DNA of 64,000 nucleotides from Bradyrhizobium glycinis (GTDB taxonomy: Bacteria > Pseudomonadota > Alphaproteobacteria > Rhizobiales > Xanthobacteraceae). Below, in pieces: positions 27,683 through 35,963 of this stretch; positions within the stretch are counted from its first letter, which is position 1; every line of letters starts with the position of its first letter. The stretch covers positions 62,001 through 126,000 of the forward strand of contig NZ_JACCHQ010000003.1 in the NCBI RefSeq assembly GCF_016031655.1, written 5' to 3'. The translations under genes were made by a program, and so were the position numbers. The notes beneath the pieces are model-generated. The model was not told the DNA's origin. It did no database searches and saw only the letters and a list, made by a program, of their open reading frames with translations.

Positions 27683-29206
27683 ATGCAAGATAAATCCACC
27701 CCTGAAGAGTTTGACGTCGTGATCGTCGGCCGCGGGCCGGTAGGCGCCACGCTCGCTAACCTGCTCGGAATGTGCGGCGTGCGGACGCTGGTGCTGGAGC
27801 GCGAGGCGCGAACCTATCATCTGCCGCGCGCGGTGCATTTCGACGATGAATGCATGCGCGTGTTCCAGACCATCGGGCTTGCCGATGCGATCCTGCCGCA
27901 TGTCATTCTCAGCCCCGGCATGCTCTTTCTCGATGCAGCCGGCCGCATGCTGCTGGATTGGTCCCGTCCGCAGACGTTGACACCGATGGGCTGGCATCTC
28001 AGCTACCGCTTCCACCAGCCGGATCTGGAGGACGTGTTGATCGGCGGCCTCGCCCGCTGGCCGCACGTCACCTTGCGCAACCGCTGCGACGTGTTCGCGC
28101 TCGACCAGGACGAGCATGGCGTGCGGGTCCGCTACGAAGACCTCTCCAACGGGAGGCTCAGCGAGGTCCGCGCCGGCTACGTGATCGGCTGCGATGGCGC
28201 CCGCTCCCTGGTGCGCCGCTTCATCGGCTCGGGGATGGACGATCTCGGCTTCCACGAGCGCTGGCTCGTGACCGACGTGCTGCTCAAGCGCGCGCGCGAC
28301 GACCTCGGTGACTACAGCCTCCAGCATTGCGATCCCAGGCGGCCCGCAACTTACGTGCGCGGCACCGGCGCGCGGCGGCGATGGGAGATCACGGTTCTTC
28401 CGGACGAGGATTCGCAGGACGTCGCGCAACCCGCGAAGGTCTGGGAGCTGCTGTCGCGCTGGATCACGCCCGACGATGCCGAGATCGAGCGCGCTGCGGT
28501 CTACACCTTCCACTCGGTCATCGCGCAGCACTGGCGGAACGGACGATTGCTGCTCGCGGGCGATTCCGCGCACCAGACCCCGCCCTTCCTCGGCCAGGGC
28601 ATGTGCGCCGGCATTCGCGATGCCGCGAACCTCGCCTGGAAGCTGGCGAGCGTGATCCGCGACGGCGCCGCGCCCGATCTGCTCGACACCTATCAGAGCG
28701 AACGCCTGCCGCATGTGCGCGAGTTCATCGAACTCGCCATTCGCCTCGGCGGTGTCATCAACACCAAGGCGATCGAGGCCGGTCTTGCCGCCGGCGAAGC
28801 GCGCGAGAACGCGCCGGTCAAGCTGGACGTGAAGAAGCCCCTGCTCGGCCCCGGGCTCGCGTTCGGCGACCTGCCGCTCGCCGGACACCTGGCGCCGCAG
28901 TTCACCTTGACCGACGACAGCCGAAGCGACGACCGGACCGGCTATCACCATGTCCTGCTCATCAAGACGGCGGCCGCACTGTCATCGCGCCTCGCGCTGT
29001 CACAGGCAGGGCTCAAGATCCTGACCAGCGACGATGCCAACGGCCTTGGGCCCTGGCTGCGCGAGCACGGCATCATCGCCGCACTCGTTCGCCCGGACCG
29101 CTATGTGCGCGGCTCCGCCCGCAACGAGGCCGAGCTCGACCGCCTCATCGCCGCCATCGCGCCTCCAACCCAAATTCCTTCAGCCCACGTGCCCTCCGCG
29201 GCCTGA
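27683..29206 (+). CDS. mhpA: FAD-dependent aromatic hydroxylase, MhpA-like
   Basis: The 507-residue flavoprotein hydroxylase has the FAD dinucleotide motif VVIVGRGPVGATLANLLG near the N-terminus, the GCDGARSLVRR motif near 165, and LLLAGDSAHQTPPFLGQGMC near 290. The C-terminal domain is thioredoxin-like, as in 3-(3-hydroxyphenyl)propionate hydroxylases, which make a catechol from a 3-hydroxyphenyl acid using NAD(P)H and O2. ATG 27683 follows GGGGAAGAG. Downstream lie an FAH-family hydrolase and a binding protein in one operon. The precise aromatic acid is not determined by sequence. Confidence 0.88.
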   Translation: MQDKSTPEEFDVVIVGRGPVGATLANLLGMCGVRTLVLEREARTYHLPRAVHFDDECMRVFQTIGLADAILPHVILSPGMLFLDAAGRMLLDWSRPQTLTPMGWHLSYRFHQPDLEDVLIGGLARWPHVTLRNRCDVFALDQDEHGVRVRYEDLSNGRLSEVRAGYVIGCDGARSLVRRFIGSGMDDLGFHERWLVTDVLLKRARDDLGDYSLQHCDPRRPATYVRGTGARRRWEITVLPDEDSQDVAQPAKVWELLSRWITPDDAEIERAAVYTFHSVIAQHWRNGRLLLAGDSAHQTPPFLGQGMCAGIRDAANLAWKLASVIRDGAAPDLLDTYQSERLPHVREFIELAIRLGGVINTKAIEAGLAAGEARENAPVKLDVKKPLLGPGLAFGDLPLAGHLAPQFTLTDDSRSDDRTGYHHVLLIKTAAALSSRLALSQAGLKILTSDDANGLGPWLREHGIIAALVRPDRYVRGSARNEAELDRLIAAIAPPTQIPSAHVPSAA

Positions 29207-29229
29207 CCGCACCTTCTCAAGGACATTTC

Positions 29230-30081
29230 ATGAAGCTGCTCTCATTCAGTGTGGACGGACGCCCCTCCTTCGGCGCCGTCAAGGACAACGGTGTCGTCGA
29301 TCTCGGCGCGCGGATGGCGGGGTGCACCACGCTTCGGCAGCTGCTCGAGGCCGGTCGCCTCACCGATGCGGCAAGGCTGGTCGCCTCCGCGGCTCCCGAT
29401 CATCCGCTCGACAAGATCAGCTTCGCGCCCGTGATCCCCGATCCCGGCAAGATCATCTGCGTCGGCCTCAACTATCGCGATCACGTGGCCGAGACCGGCC
29501 GCACCGTCACCGAAAAGCCGGCGCTCTTCGCGCGCTTCGCCTGTAGCCAGGTCGGCCATCTCCAGCCCATCGTCAAACCACGGGTGAGCGACGACTTCGA
29601 CTATGAAGGCGAGCTCGCGCTCGTCATCGGCAAGGCGGGCCGTCACATCCCGGCCAGCCGCGCGCTCGACCACGTCGCCGGCTATTCCTGCTACAACGAA
29701 GGCAGCATCCGCGACTGGCAGCGCCACACCAGCCAATTCCTCGCCGGCAAGACCTTTGCCGAGAGCGGCAGTTTCGGTCCGTGGCTGGTGACGACCGACG
29801 AGATTCCGGATCCGTCGAGGCTCACCTTGCAGACCCGGCTGAACGGCAAGGTCGTGCAGGACACCACGACGGATCTCCTGATCACCGCCATCCCCGAGCT
29901 GATCGCCTACATTTCCGCGATCTGCCCGCTCGCGCCCGGCGACGTCATTGTCACGGGCACGCCGGGCGGTGTCGGCGCCAAGCGCGCGCCGCCGCTGTGG
30001 ATGCGCCCCGGCGACACCGTCGAGGTCGAGATTTCCGGCATCGGCACCTTGCGCAACACGGTGATCGCCGAACCGGCCTGA
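29230..30081 (+). CDS. Fumarylacetoacetate hydrolase-family enzyme
   Basis: The 283-residue protein has the FAH fold motifs ICVGLNYRDHVAETG near 77, the metal-binding DFDYEGELALVIG near 120, AGYSCYNEGSIRDWQR, and VIVTGTPGGVG near 240. Family members hydrolyse or decarboxylate beta-dicarbonyl products. In the mhp pathway the ring-fission product is normally cleaved by an alpha/beta hydrolase, which is absent here; this gene may take that step or a later one. It starts 23 bases after mhpA. Confidence 0.88.
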   Translation: MKLLSFSVDGRPSFGAVKDNGVVDLGARMAGCTTLRQLLEAGRLTDAARLVASAAPDHPLDKISFAPVIPDPGKIICVGLNYRDHVAETGRTVTEKPALFARFACSQVGHLQPIVKPRVSDDFDYEGELALVIGKAGRHIPASRALDHVAGYSCYNEGSIRDWQRHTSQFLAGKTFAESGSFGPWLVTTDEIPDPSRLTLQTRLNGKVVQDTTTDLLITAIPELIAYISAICPLAPGDVIVTGTPGGVGAKRAPPLWMRPGDTVEVEISGIGTLRNTVIAEPA

Positions 30082-30123
30082 CCGTAGACATCGATCAATC
30101 AACGATAAAATCAAGGAAACGCC

Positions 30124-31335
30124 ATGGGCACGACCGCTACCACCTCCGCCGCCACTCTCCTGATCGCACTTGCGCTCGCCGGCTCCGCCGCGCGGGCTGA
30201 GATCAAGGGTGAGGCCATCCGCATCGGCGTCCTCACCGACATGAACGGCGTGTTCGCGACCGCCATGGGTCCGGGCTCGGTCGAAGCGGCGCGGATGGCC
30301 GCCGAGGAGTTCGGCGGCAAGATCAACGGCAAGCCGATCGAGATCTTGCAGGCCGATCACCAGAACAAGCCGGATCTCGCCGCGTCCCTCGCGCGAAAAT
30401 GGTTCAGCGACGGCGTCCAGGCAATCGCCGATGGCGGCAGCTCCGGCGCGGCGCTGGCGGTGCAGGAGCTGGTGCGCGGCAACGGCAAGATATTCCTTAT
30501 CTCCGGCGCCGGCGCGAACCAGCTGACCGATGAAGCGTGCGCCCCCACCAGCGTGCAATGGACCCAGGACGCCTATTCCACCGCGACCGCCGTGGTCTCC
30601 GGCATCATGCAGACCAGCAAGGAGCCCTGGTTCTTCATCACCGGCGACTACGCCTTTGGCCATTCGATCGAGGTGACCGCGCGCGAGCGCATCGCCGCAC
30701 TCGGCGGCAAGGTCGCCGGTAGCGTCAAGGCGCAGCTCGGCACGCCTGACTACAGCTCATTCCTGCTCCAGGCGCAGTCTTCGGGCGCCAAGATCCTGGC
30801 CATCAACGTTGCCGGCGACAACGCGACCGCCATCAAGCAGGCCGAGGAATTCGGCCTCGCCAGCCAAGGCATGAAGATCGTTCCGATGTCGTTCCAGAAC
30901 GTCGACATTGAGGCGGTTGGGCTCAAAGCGACGCGCGGTGATCTCATCGTCACCTCCTTCTTCGAGGATGTCTCGCCGGCAGCCCGGAAATTCTCGGATA
31001 CGTTCCATGCTCGCCGCAAGGCGATGCCCTCGCAGATCCAGGCCGGCGTCTATTCCGCCGTGCGCCATTATCTGCAGGCCGTGAAGGACACCGATTCCGA
31101 CGAGGGCGCCGTCGTGATGGCCAAAATGAAGGCGACCCCGGTGTCGGACGCCTACACCACCAACGGACGTATTCGCGAGGACCAACGCATGGTGCACGAT
31201 CTCTATCTGGTGCAGGTCAAGACACCGGAGGAATCCAGGGGTCCGTGGGACTTCGTCAAGCTGGTCGCGACGATCCCGCCAGACCAGGCCTTCCGTCCGC
31301 TCGATCGCAGCAAATGCAGCCTGGTCGGCAAGTAG
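30124..31335 (+). CDS. ABC-type branched-chain/aromatic substrate-binding protein, orphan
   Basis: The 403-residue protein has a signal peptide ending AARAEIKG and a Peripla_BP_6 (LivJ-type) bilobed fold: IRIGVLTDMNGVFA, GPGSVEAARMAAEEFGG, FITGDYAFGHSIE. Such proteins in aromatic loci deliver aromatic acids to Liv-type permeases. No permease or ATPase gene is in the window, so it must share a transporter encoded elsewhere. It lies 42 bases after the FAH gene and closes the operon. Confidence 0.88.
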   Translation: MGTTATTSAATLLIALALAGSAARAEIKGEAIRIGVLTDMNGVFATAMGPGSVEAARMAAEEFGGKINGKPIEILQADHQNKPDLAASLARKWFSDGVQAIADGGSSGAALAVQELVRGNGKIFLISGAGANQLTDEACAPTSVQWTQDAYSTATAVVSGIMQTSKEPWFFITGDYAFGHSIEVTARERIAALGGKVAGSVKAQLGTPDYSSFLLQAQSSGAKILAINVAGDNATAIKQAEEFGLASQGMKIVPMSFQNVDIEAVGLKATRGDLIVTSFFEDVSPAARKFSDTFHARRKAMPSQIQAGVYSAVRHYLQAVKDTDSDEGAVVMAKMKATPVSDAYTTNGRIREDQRMVHDLYLVQVKTPEESRGPWDFVKLVATIPPDQAFRPLDRSKCSLVGK

Positions 31336-31400
31336 AGCCTCTGAAGCGAAGCTTGATGGCGGTTCGCTTCAAGAGAATGCGTCAAGCTGGAATCTGACCG

Positions 31401-32243
31401 TCAGGCGAGATAGCGCGCCAGATAGCCTTCCATCGCGTAGAGCGCGCAGAGGGCGAGGCTCGACCACACCGCCGCGGTGAAATACAGGAACATCCAGGTC
31501 AGCTCGCCCTTCCAATGCGCGATGTCGTGGGTCACCACCCAGCGCGTCGCGACGTCGTGCAGGCCTTCGAGCAGGCCGAGGAACTTGTTGCCCTCGACGT
31601 GCCCCGCCCGCCAGCGGCTGAGATACATCGGCACGTCGACGGTGACGAGGAAGGCGAGGAAGCAGGCGATGCCGACGATGCCAGCGATCAGCGCCCAGCG
31701 CACCACGCCCTGGAATTCCGGCATCAGGCGGCACAGCGCGATGCCGGCAAGAAAGAAGGTCACCGCCCACAGCGAATTCTCGATCGCGTTGTAGAGATAG
31801 TTGGTGGTGACCACCGCGTACCAGGAGAAGCACTCGGCGATGATGATCACCGGGACAATCACCCAGGCGATATTCACCGCCGTCTCGGCCCCGGTCATGG
31901 TGCCGAGCTGATGCAGGATGATCGCCCATTGCGCGGCGAAGCAGATCTCGGCCACGGTCGCGACCGAGCGTCCGACGAAGACGCTGGAGAGCCAGGTATC
32001 GAACAGGCAGATGCGCTGCACGTCGGCGCGCGGCAGCACCGAACGGAAAGCGCAGCCGAACACGTAGCCGGCGCACAGCAGGAACATCAGTCCGATGTCT
32101 GAGCCGCCACTGAGGCTGGCCGCAGGCGTCGGATAGAACTCGCGATAGAGCATGAACCAGACGAGGATATTGGCGCTGCTCACAAGCGTGAGAGATCCCC
32201 ACCACCACGCCAGGGGATTTGACCGCGCCTGCCACTGCAACAT
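31401..32243 (-). CDS. Multi-pass integral membrane protein of unknown function
   Basis: From ATG 32243 (MLQWQARSNPLAWWWGS, with GGAG upstream) the 280-residue protein has about seven to eight hydrophobic helices (e.g. GSLTLVSSANILVWFML, WVIVPVIIIAECFSWYAVV, WAVTFFLAGIALC, ALIAGIVGIACFLAFLVTV). The open frame extends to 32612 but those residues look non-coding. I do not recognise the family. Conserved-looking features are charged WKGELTWMFLYF near the C-terminus and histidines in THDIAHW. It is divergent from an IclR gene. Confidence 0.65.
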   Translation of the reverse strand: MLQWQARSNPLAWWWGSLTLVSSANILVWFMLYREFYPTPAASLSGGSDIGLMFLLCAGYVFGCAFRSVLPRADVQRICLFDTWLSSVFVGRSVATVAEICFAAQWAIILHQLGTMTGAETAVNIAWVIVPVIIIAECFSWYAVVTTNYLYNAIENSLWAVTFFLAGIALCRLMPEFQGVVRWALIAGIVGIACFLAFLVTVDVPMYLSRWRAGHVEGNKFLGLLEGLHDVATRWVVTHDIAHWKGELTWMFLYFTAAVWSSLALCALYAMEGYLARYLA

Positions 32244-32378
32244 GAACCGCTCCGCAAAATTATCGATCTGACATGTCGTCGTAATAATCCTGTCACAGAA
32301 CGGCATGCAATCACGACAAAAATCTGTGTGCCCGCTCATTCCAGCAGTGCGCAACGTGCAAAAGCGCGGTCCATGAGG

Positions 32379-32426
32379 TGTCCACATATCGGGCAATTTT
32401 CGCGGGGTCAGCGAATATATTGGACA
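32379..32426. promoter_or_regulatory. Inverted repeat upstream of the second IclR gene
   Basis: TGTCCACATAT from 32379 and ATATTGGACA ending at 32426 form inverted arms about 28 bases apart in the gap between the membrane-protein gene and the IclR start at 32455. TGTCCA/TGGACA arms and the position suggest an IclR autoregulatory site. Nothing else supports it. Confidence 0.3.
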
Positions 32427-32454
32427 TTCAGCCTCCATTGTCTGATATTCCGGG

Positions 32455-33339
32455 ATGGCTCCGACTGACTCATCCAAGCCGCGGCGCCCGCTCTCCTCTG
32501 CCGCAGCCGTGCTGGCCGAGAGCGCCGATGACGCCGCTTTCGCCACCACGCTGGCAAAGGGGCTCGTCGTGCTCGAGGCGTTCAAGGCCGGGAGCACGCT
32601 GCTGGGCAACATGGAGCTGTCGACGCTGACCGGCCTCCCGCGCCCGACGGTGGCGCGGCTGACCCATACCTTGGCCGAGCTCGGCTATCTCCGCTACGAC
32701 GCCGAGCGATCGAAGTACCGCGTGGGTCCGCGGGCGCTGCGGATGGCCCATCCCCTGCTCGCCGGAATGCAATTCCGCCAGGTGGCGCGGCCGATGATGC
32801 AGGAGCTGGCGCACAGCGTCCGCGGCACGGTCTCGATCGGCCTGCTCGATGCGACGTCGATGATCTATGTCGAGACCGCGCGCTCCGGCGATGTCGGCCC
32901 GCACGTGCCCGATATCGGCATGCCCATTCCCGTCGCGATGACCGCCATGGGCCGCGCCGCGGCGGCGACCTTGCCGTCCGCCGATGCAGACCGGCTGGAA
33001 CGCAATCTCGCCGGCGAAGATGCCGCCCTGTGGTCGGCGGTCCGCGACAAATACCGCGCTGGGATCGCGCAATGCAAAAGTCGCGGCTTCTGCACCTGCT
33101 GGGGCGAGTACATCGCCTCGATCCATGCCGTCGCCGCGCCGCTGTTTCATATCAGCGAATCGAAACAATCGTTCTCGATCAATTGCGGCATCCCCGCCTT
33201 CCGGCTCCAGCCTGGGCAGCTCGAGGGCGAAATCGGTCCGCGCATCGCGGCGCTCGCCGACAGCATCCGGGCCATGGCCGACACGGCGATTCCGGCGGCC
33301 GAGACGCGCAAGCAAAACAAGAAGAGCGCCAGGACATGA
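32455..33339 (+). CDS. IclR-family transcriptional regulator
   Basis: The 294-residue protein has the IclR winged helix-turn-helix (TTLAKGLVVLEAF, LSTLTGLPRPTVARLTHTLAEL, about 30-90) and the effector domain (about 100-275) with the ligand-site-like GISQCKSRGF-type segment IAQCKSRGFCTCWGE. It begins at ATG 32455. The Bug-type binding protein follows after 36 bases and is likely cotranscribed. The lysine-rich tail (KQNKKSART) is unremarkable. Inducer unknown. Confidence 0.9.
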   Translation: MAPTDSSKPRRPLSSAAAVLAESADDAAFATTLAKGLVVLEAFKAGSTLLGNMELSTLTGLPRPTVARLTHTLAELGYLRYDAERSKYRVGPRALRMAHPLLAGMQFRQVARPMMQELAHSVRGTVSIGLLDATSMIYVETARSGDVGPHVPDIGMPIPVAMTAMGRAAAATLPSADADRLERNLAGEDAALWSAVRDKYRAGIAQCKSRGFCTCWGEYIASIHAVAAPLFHISESKQSFSINCGIPAFRLQPGQLEGEIGPRIAALADSIRAMADTAIPAAETRKQNKKSART

Positions 33340-33375
33340 ACAAACAAGCTGGCGCCCCATCCCCGGGAGGCCATC

Positions 33376-34344
33376 ATGACCATCACACGCCGAGCACTGC
33401 TGGGCGCCGTCGCCGTCTCGGTCTCACCATTTTCCTTACGCGCTGAGGACGTTTGGCCGTCGCGCATGGTCCGGCTGATCTCGCCTTACGGGCCCGGCGG
33501 CTCAAACGACATCTCGCTGCGCTTGTTGGCCGAGGAGTTCGGCCGCAGCCTGCGCCAGCAGTTCATCGTGGAGAACAAGCCCGGCGCCGGCACGCGCATC
33601 GCCAACGACATGGTCGCGCATGCGCCGGGCGACGGCTATACCGTCCTCTATGTCGCGGCGCCCTACGCCACCGCCGAGGCGCTGTTCGGACAACTGACCT
33701 ATGAGCGCAAGGATCTGCAGCCGGTCGCGATGGCCGTGATCGCACCGCTGTTCCTCATCATCAGTGCGGACGCGCCGTTCAAGACGCTTCTCGCCTTGAT
33801 CGCCTACGGCAAGTCAAAGCCGGATGGACTGACCTTCGCCTCCCCCGGCGCCGGCTCGCAGCCGCATCTTGCCGGAGAGCTCCTGTTCCGCGATGCCGGC
33901 GTCAAGGGTCTCAACATCCCGTTCCGGGGCGATGCGGCCTCCTACACCGAGCTGCTCGCCGGACGCGTCGATGCCACACTGACCGCGCTGCCGACCGCCC
34001 TGCCCTACATCCAGAGCGGCAAGTTCACCGTGCTGGGCGTCGCCTCGGCCGAGCGCAGCGCGCTCTATCCGCAGGCGCCGACGCTGCGCGAACAGGGTTT
34101 TCCCAACGTCGCTGCCGCCGGCTGGTACGGCTTCATGGTGCCGTCCACGACGCCGCGCGCCGTCGTTGACAAGTTCCAGGCCGAGGTGCTGCGCGCGCTC
34201 GCCGAGCCTGCGATCAAGGACAAGCTGACCGCCCAGGGTCTCGAGGTGCGTGCCGGCACCGCGGCCGAGTTCGGCCAGTTCATCGACGCCGAGACGCAGA
34301 AGTGGACCAAGTTGATCCGCGATGCCGGTCTCAAGGGCGAATAG
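33376..34344 (+). CDS. Bug-family (tripartite tricarboxylate transporter) substrate-binding protein
   Basis: The 322-residue protein has an N-terminal TRRALLGAVAVSVS export signal with twin arginines, then the Bug/TctC fold: RLISPYGPGGSNDISLRLLAEEF, VENKPGAGTRIANDMVA, SPGAGSQPHLAGELL. These proteins bind carboxylates outside the membrane. No TctA/TctB membrane genes are present here, a common orphan situation for this family. It follows the IclR gene, which probably controls it. Confidence 0.9.
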   Translation: MTITRRALLGAVAVSVSPFSLRAEDVWPSRMVRLISPYGPGGSNDISLRLLAEEFGRSLRQQFIVENKPGAGTRIANDMVAHAPGDGYTVLYVAAPYATAEALFGQLTYERKDLQPVAMAVIAPLFLIISADAPFKTLLALIAYGKSKPDGLTFASPGAGSQPHLAGELLFRDAGVKGLNIPFRGDAASYTELLAGRVDATLTALPTALPYIQSGKFTVLGVASAERSALYPQAPTLREQGFPNVAAAGWYGFMVPSTTPRAVVDKFQAEVLRALAEPAIKDKLTAQGLEVRAGTAAEFGQFIDAETQKWTKLIRDAGLKGE

Positions 34345-34401
34345 GAAGCCGGCGCTGCTTCTCCCACTGGCGTGAGACGGCGAGCGCCCGCTGGCCGGCG
34401 C

Positions 34402-34668
34402 CTAGCGCCCCTCGGCATAACGGCCGCCGCTGCGGATGAGATCGTCGCGTTCCTCGGCATGGTGCTGGTATTCGGAGATCGCGCGGTTGGCCATGCGGAT
34501 CCGATTGGTGTGTCCCTCCTCGACCATCACGGTGATACGCTGCGCCAGGAACACGCAGGCTTCGAACTCGTCGCGGATGGCGCCCGTCCGCACCAGAAAG
34601 TCCCAGGCGATCTCGTAGGCCTGCTCCGCCGCGGGATTGCGGTAGTCGCTGAAGATGATGTGCGTCAT
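34402..34668 (-). CDS. Small conserved hypothetical protein
   Basis: The 88-residue protein (MTHIIFSDYRNPAAEQAYEI...) is soluble and largely helical, with no signal peptide or recognised domain. Codon use is like its neighbours. ATG 34668 is chosen over upstream TTG 34677. It stands alone between a plus-strand binding-protein gene and the SRPBCC gene. I cannot assign a function. Confidence 0.6.
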   Translation of the reverse strand: MTHIIFSDYRNPAAEQAYEIAWDFLVRTGAIRDEFEACVFLAQRITVMVEEGHTNRIRMANRAISEYQHHAEERDDLIRSGGRYAEGR

Positions 34669-34876
34669 CACTGCCAAAGCCTGGTAGCAGCGATCGTTCC
34701 TATGGCTCGCGCCTGCGAGGGAACCGGCAGTGCCGTGCGTGAATGCGGCCCCGGCGAATTGCCCGCTGGAGCCGTATCACATGTTCAGCCGCTGAAGAAT
34801 GAATCCAGAGCGCGTTTAGCTCCCATCCGCCGTTCGGGACGATGCGATACATCGACTCTCGAACGGTCACGTCGTA

Positions 34877-35371
34877 TTATCGCTTCACCCCCGCCACATA
34901 GGCCGCCAGCTTGTCGAGCGTCTGGTAGCCGTACTCGACGGCCCCGAAGCCGATCATGCCATCGCGCTGCTCGGTGCTGGAGGCCAGCTGCCGCATCATC
35001 AGCACGGTCTTGCCGTTGCTCTGCTCGGCAAAGGTGACGGTGAAGCGGAACATGCCGGGATCGTCATCCTGGTCGAGGCCATGATCCATCTCCATCAGCG
35101 ACGGCCGCTCGATGCGGCGGAAGCGCATCCGGTTCGGATAGACCGTGCCGTCGGGCCCGATCATGTTGAAGCGCCAGACGCCGCCGACACGGACGTCGAT
35201 CTCGAAGGTCTCGACCTTGAATCCCTTCGGGCCGAACCATTGCGGCAGATGCTTGGGGTCGGACCATGCCTCGAACACCAGATCGCGCGGCGCGTCGATC
35301 ACGCGCGACATCACGATCTCGCGGTCGAGCGACCATTGCGACAGAGCGGGGTTGGCGGAACTCGTCATCAT
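34877..35371 (-). CDS. SRPBCC/AHSA1-domain protein coupled to ArsR regulator
   Basis: The 164-residue protein is one SRPBCC (AHSA1-like) domain: REIVMSRVIDAPRDLVFEAW, HLPQWFGPKGF, VGGVWRFNMIGPDG, ending YQTLDKLAAYVAG. The fold makes a hydrophobic ligand cavity. Its ATG at 35371 shares its A with the TGA of the ArsR gene (TGATG), so translation is coupled. ArsR-SRPBCC gene pairs recur widely in bacteria; the ligand or enzymatic role is unknown. Confidence 0.88.
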   Translation of the reverse strand: MMTSSANPALSQWSLDREIVMSRVIDAPRDLVFEAWSDPKHLPQWFGPKGFKVETFEIDVRVGGVWRFNMIGPDGTVYPNRMRFRRIERPSLMEMDHGLDQDDDPGMFRFTVTFAEQSNGKTVLMMRQLASSTEQRDGMIGFGAVEYGYQTLDKLAAYVAGVKR

Positions 35372-35757
35372 CAGGAACCTTTCCGTTTGGTTGTTCGGGA
35401 CGGCCGCTTGGCGGCCGCCCTTTCCTTCTCTTTCTTGAGCTTCATCACATAGGCCTCGAACCGGTCGAGCCGCGCCTCCCAGACCGCGCGCTGCTGCTGG
35501 AACCAATCCTCCGCGCCGACAAGCGCATCCGCGCTGAGGCGGCAGGTGCGCACGCGTCCCGATTTCTCGGACTGAACGAGCCCGCTCGTCTCCAGCACAT
35601 GGATGTGCTTCATGAAGCTCGGCAGCGCCATGTCGAAGGGACCGGCGAGCTCGCCGACCGACGCCTCGCCCGCGCACAGCCGCATCACGATCGCCCGCCG
35701 CGTCGGATCGGAAAGCGCGGCGAAGATCTGGTCGAGGTTGGATAATTGGTTAGCCAT
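35371..35757 (-). CDS. ArsR/SmtB-family repressor, probably leaderless
   Basis: The 128-residue protein has the ArsR winged helix (LDQIFAALSDPTRRAIVMRLC, SVGELAGPFDMALPSFMKHIHVLETSGLV) and a lysine/arginine-rich C-terminus. The usual metal-site cysteines are absent, as in the subgroup paired with SRPBCC genes, so a metal effector is unlikely. The -10 box ends 7 bases before the ATG, so the transcript should begin at or next to the start codon. A palindrome in the promoter spacer indicates autorepression. Confidence 0.9.
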   Translation of the reverse strand: MANQLSNLDQIFAALSDPTRRAIVMRLCAGEASVGELAGPFDMALPSFMKHIHVLETSGLVQSEKSGRVRTCRLSADALVGAEDWFQQQRAVWEARLDRFEAYVMKLKKEKERAAAKRPSRTTKRKGS

Positions 35758-35764
35758 GAAGCTA

Positions 35765-35792
35765 ACTATACACGCCCGATAACGGGCGTCAA
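35765..35792 (-). promoter_or_regulatory. Near-consensus arsR promoter with embedded operator
   Basis: On the minus strand TTGACG (35792-35787) and TATAGT (35770-35765) are separated by 16 bases. The palindrome CGCCCGTTATCGGGCG lies between them at 35788-35773, overlapping the -35 edge. Outer GCTAAC (35761-35766) and GTTAGC (35798-35803) form a second inverted pair. A bound ArsR dimer would block RNA polymerase. Confidence 0.65.
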
Positions 35793-35963
35793 TAATTGTT
35801 AGCCGGATGGCTCAGTTTTTTCGCCCGGATGAAGCGTTGCGCAATCCGGGGATTCTTCACCTTCGGTCGGTCGGAACCCACAACGCGCAATCGTGAATTG
35901 GGACCTTGCGCCCTGCCCGCTAAACCATATCGGGGGGCGCATCAGCATGATCGATCAGAGCAC

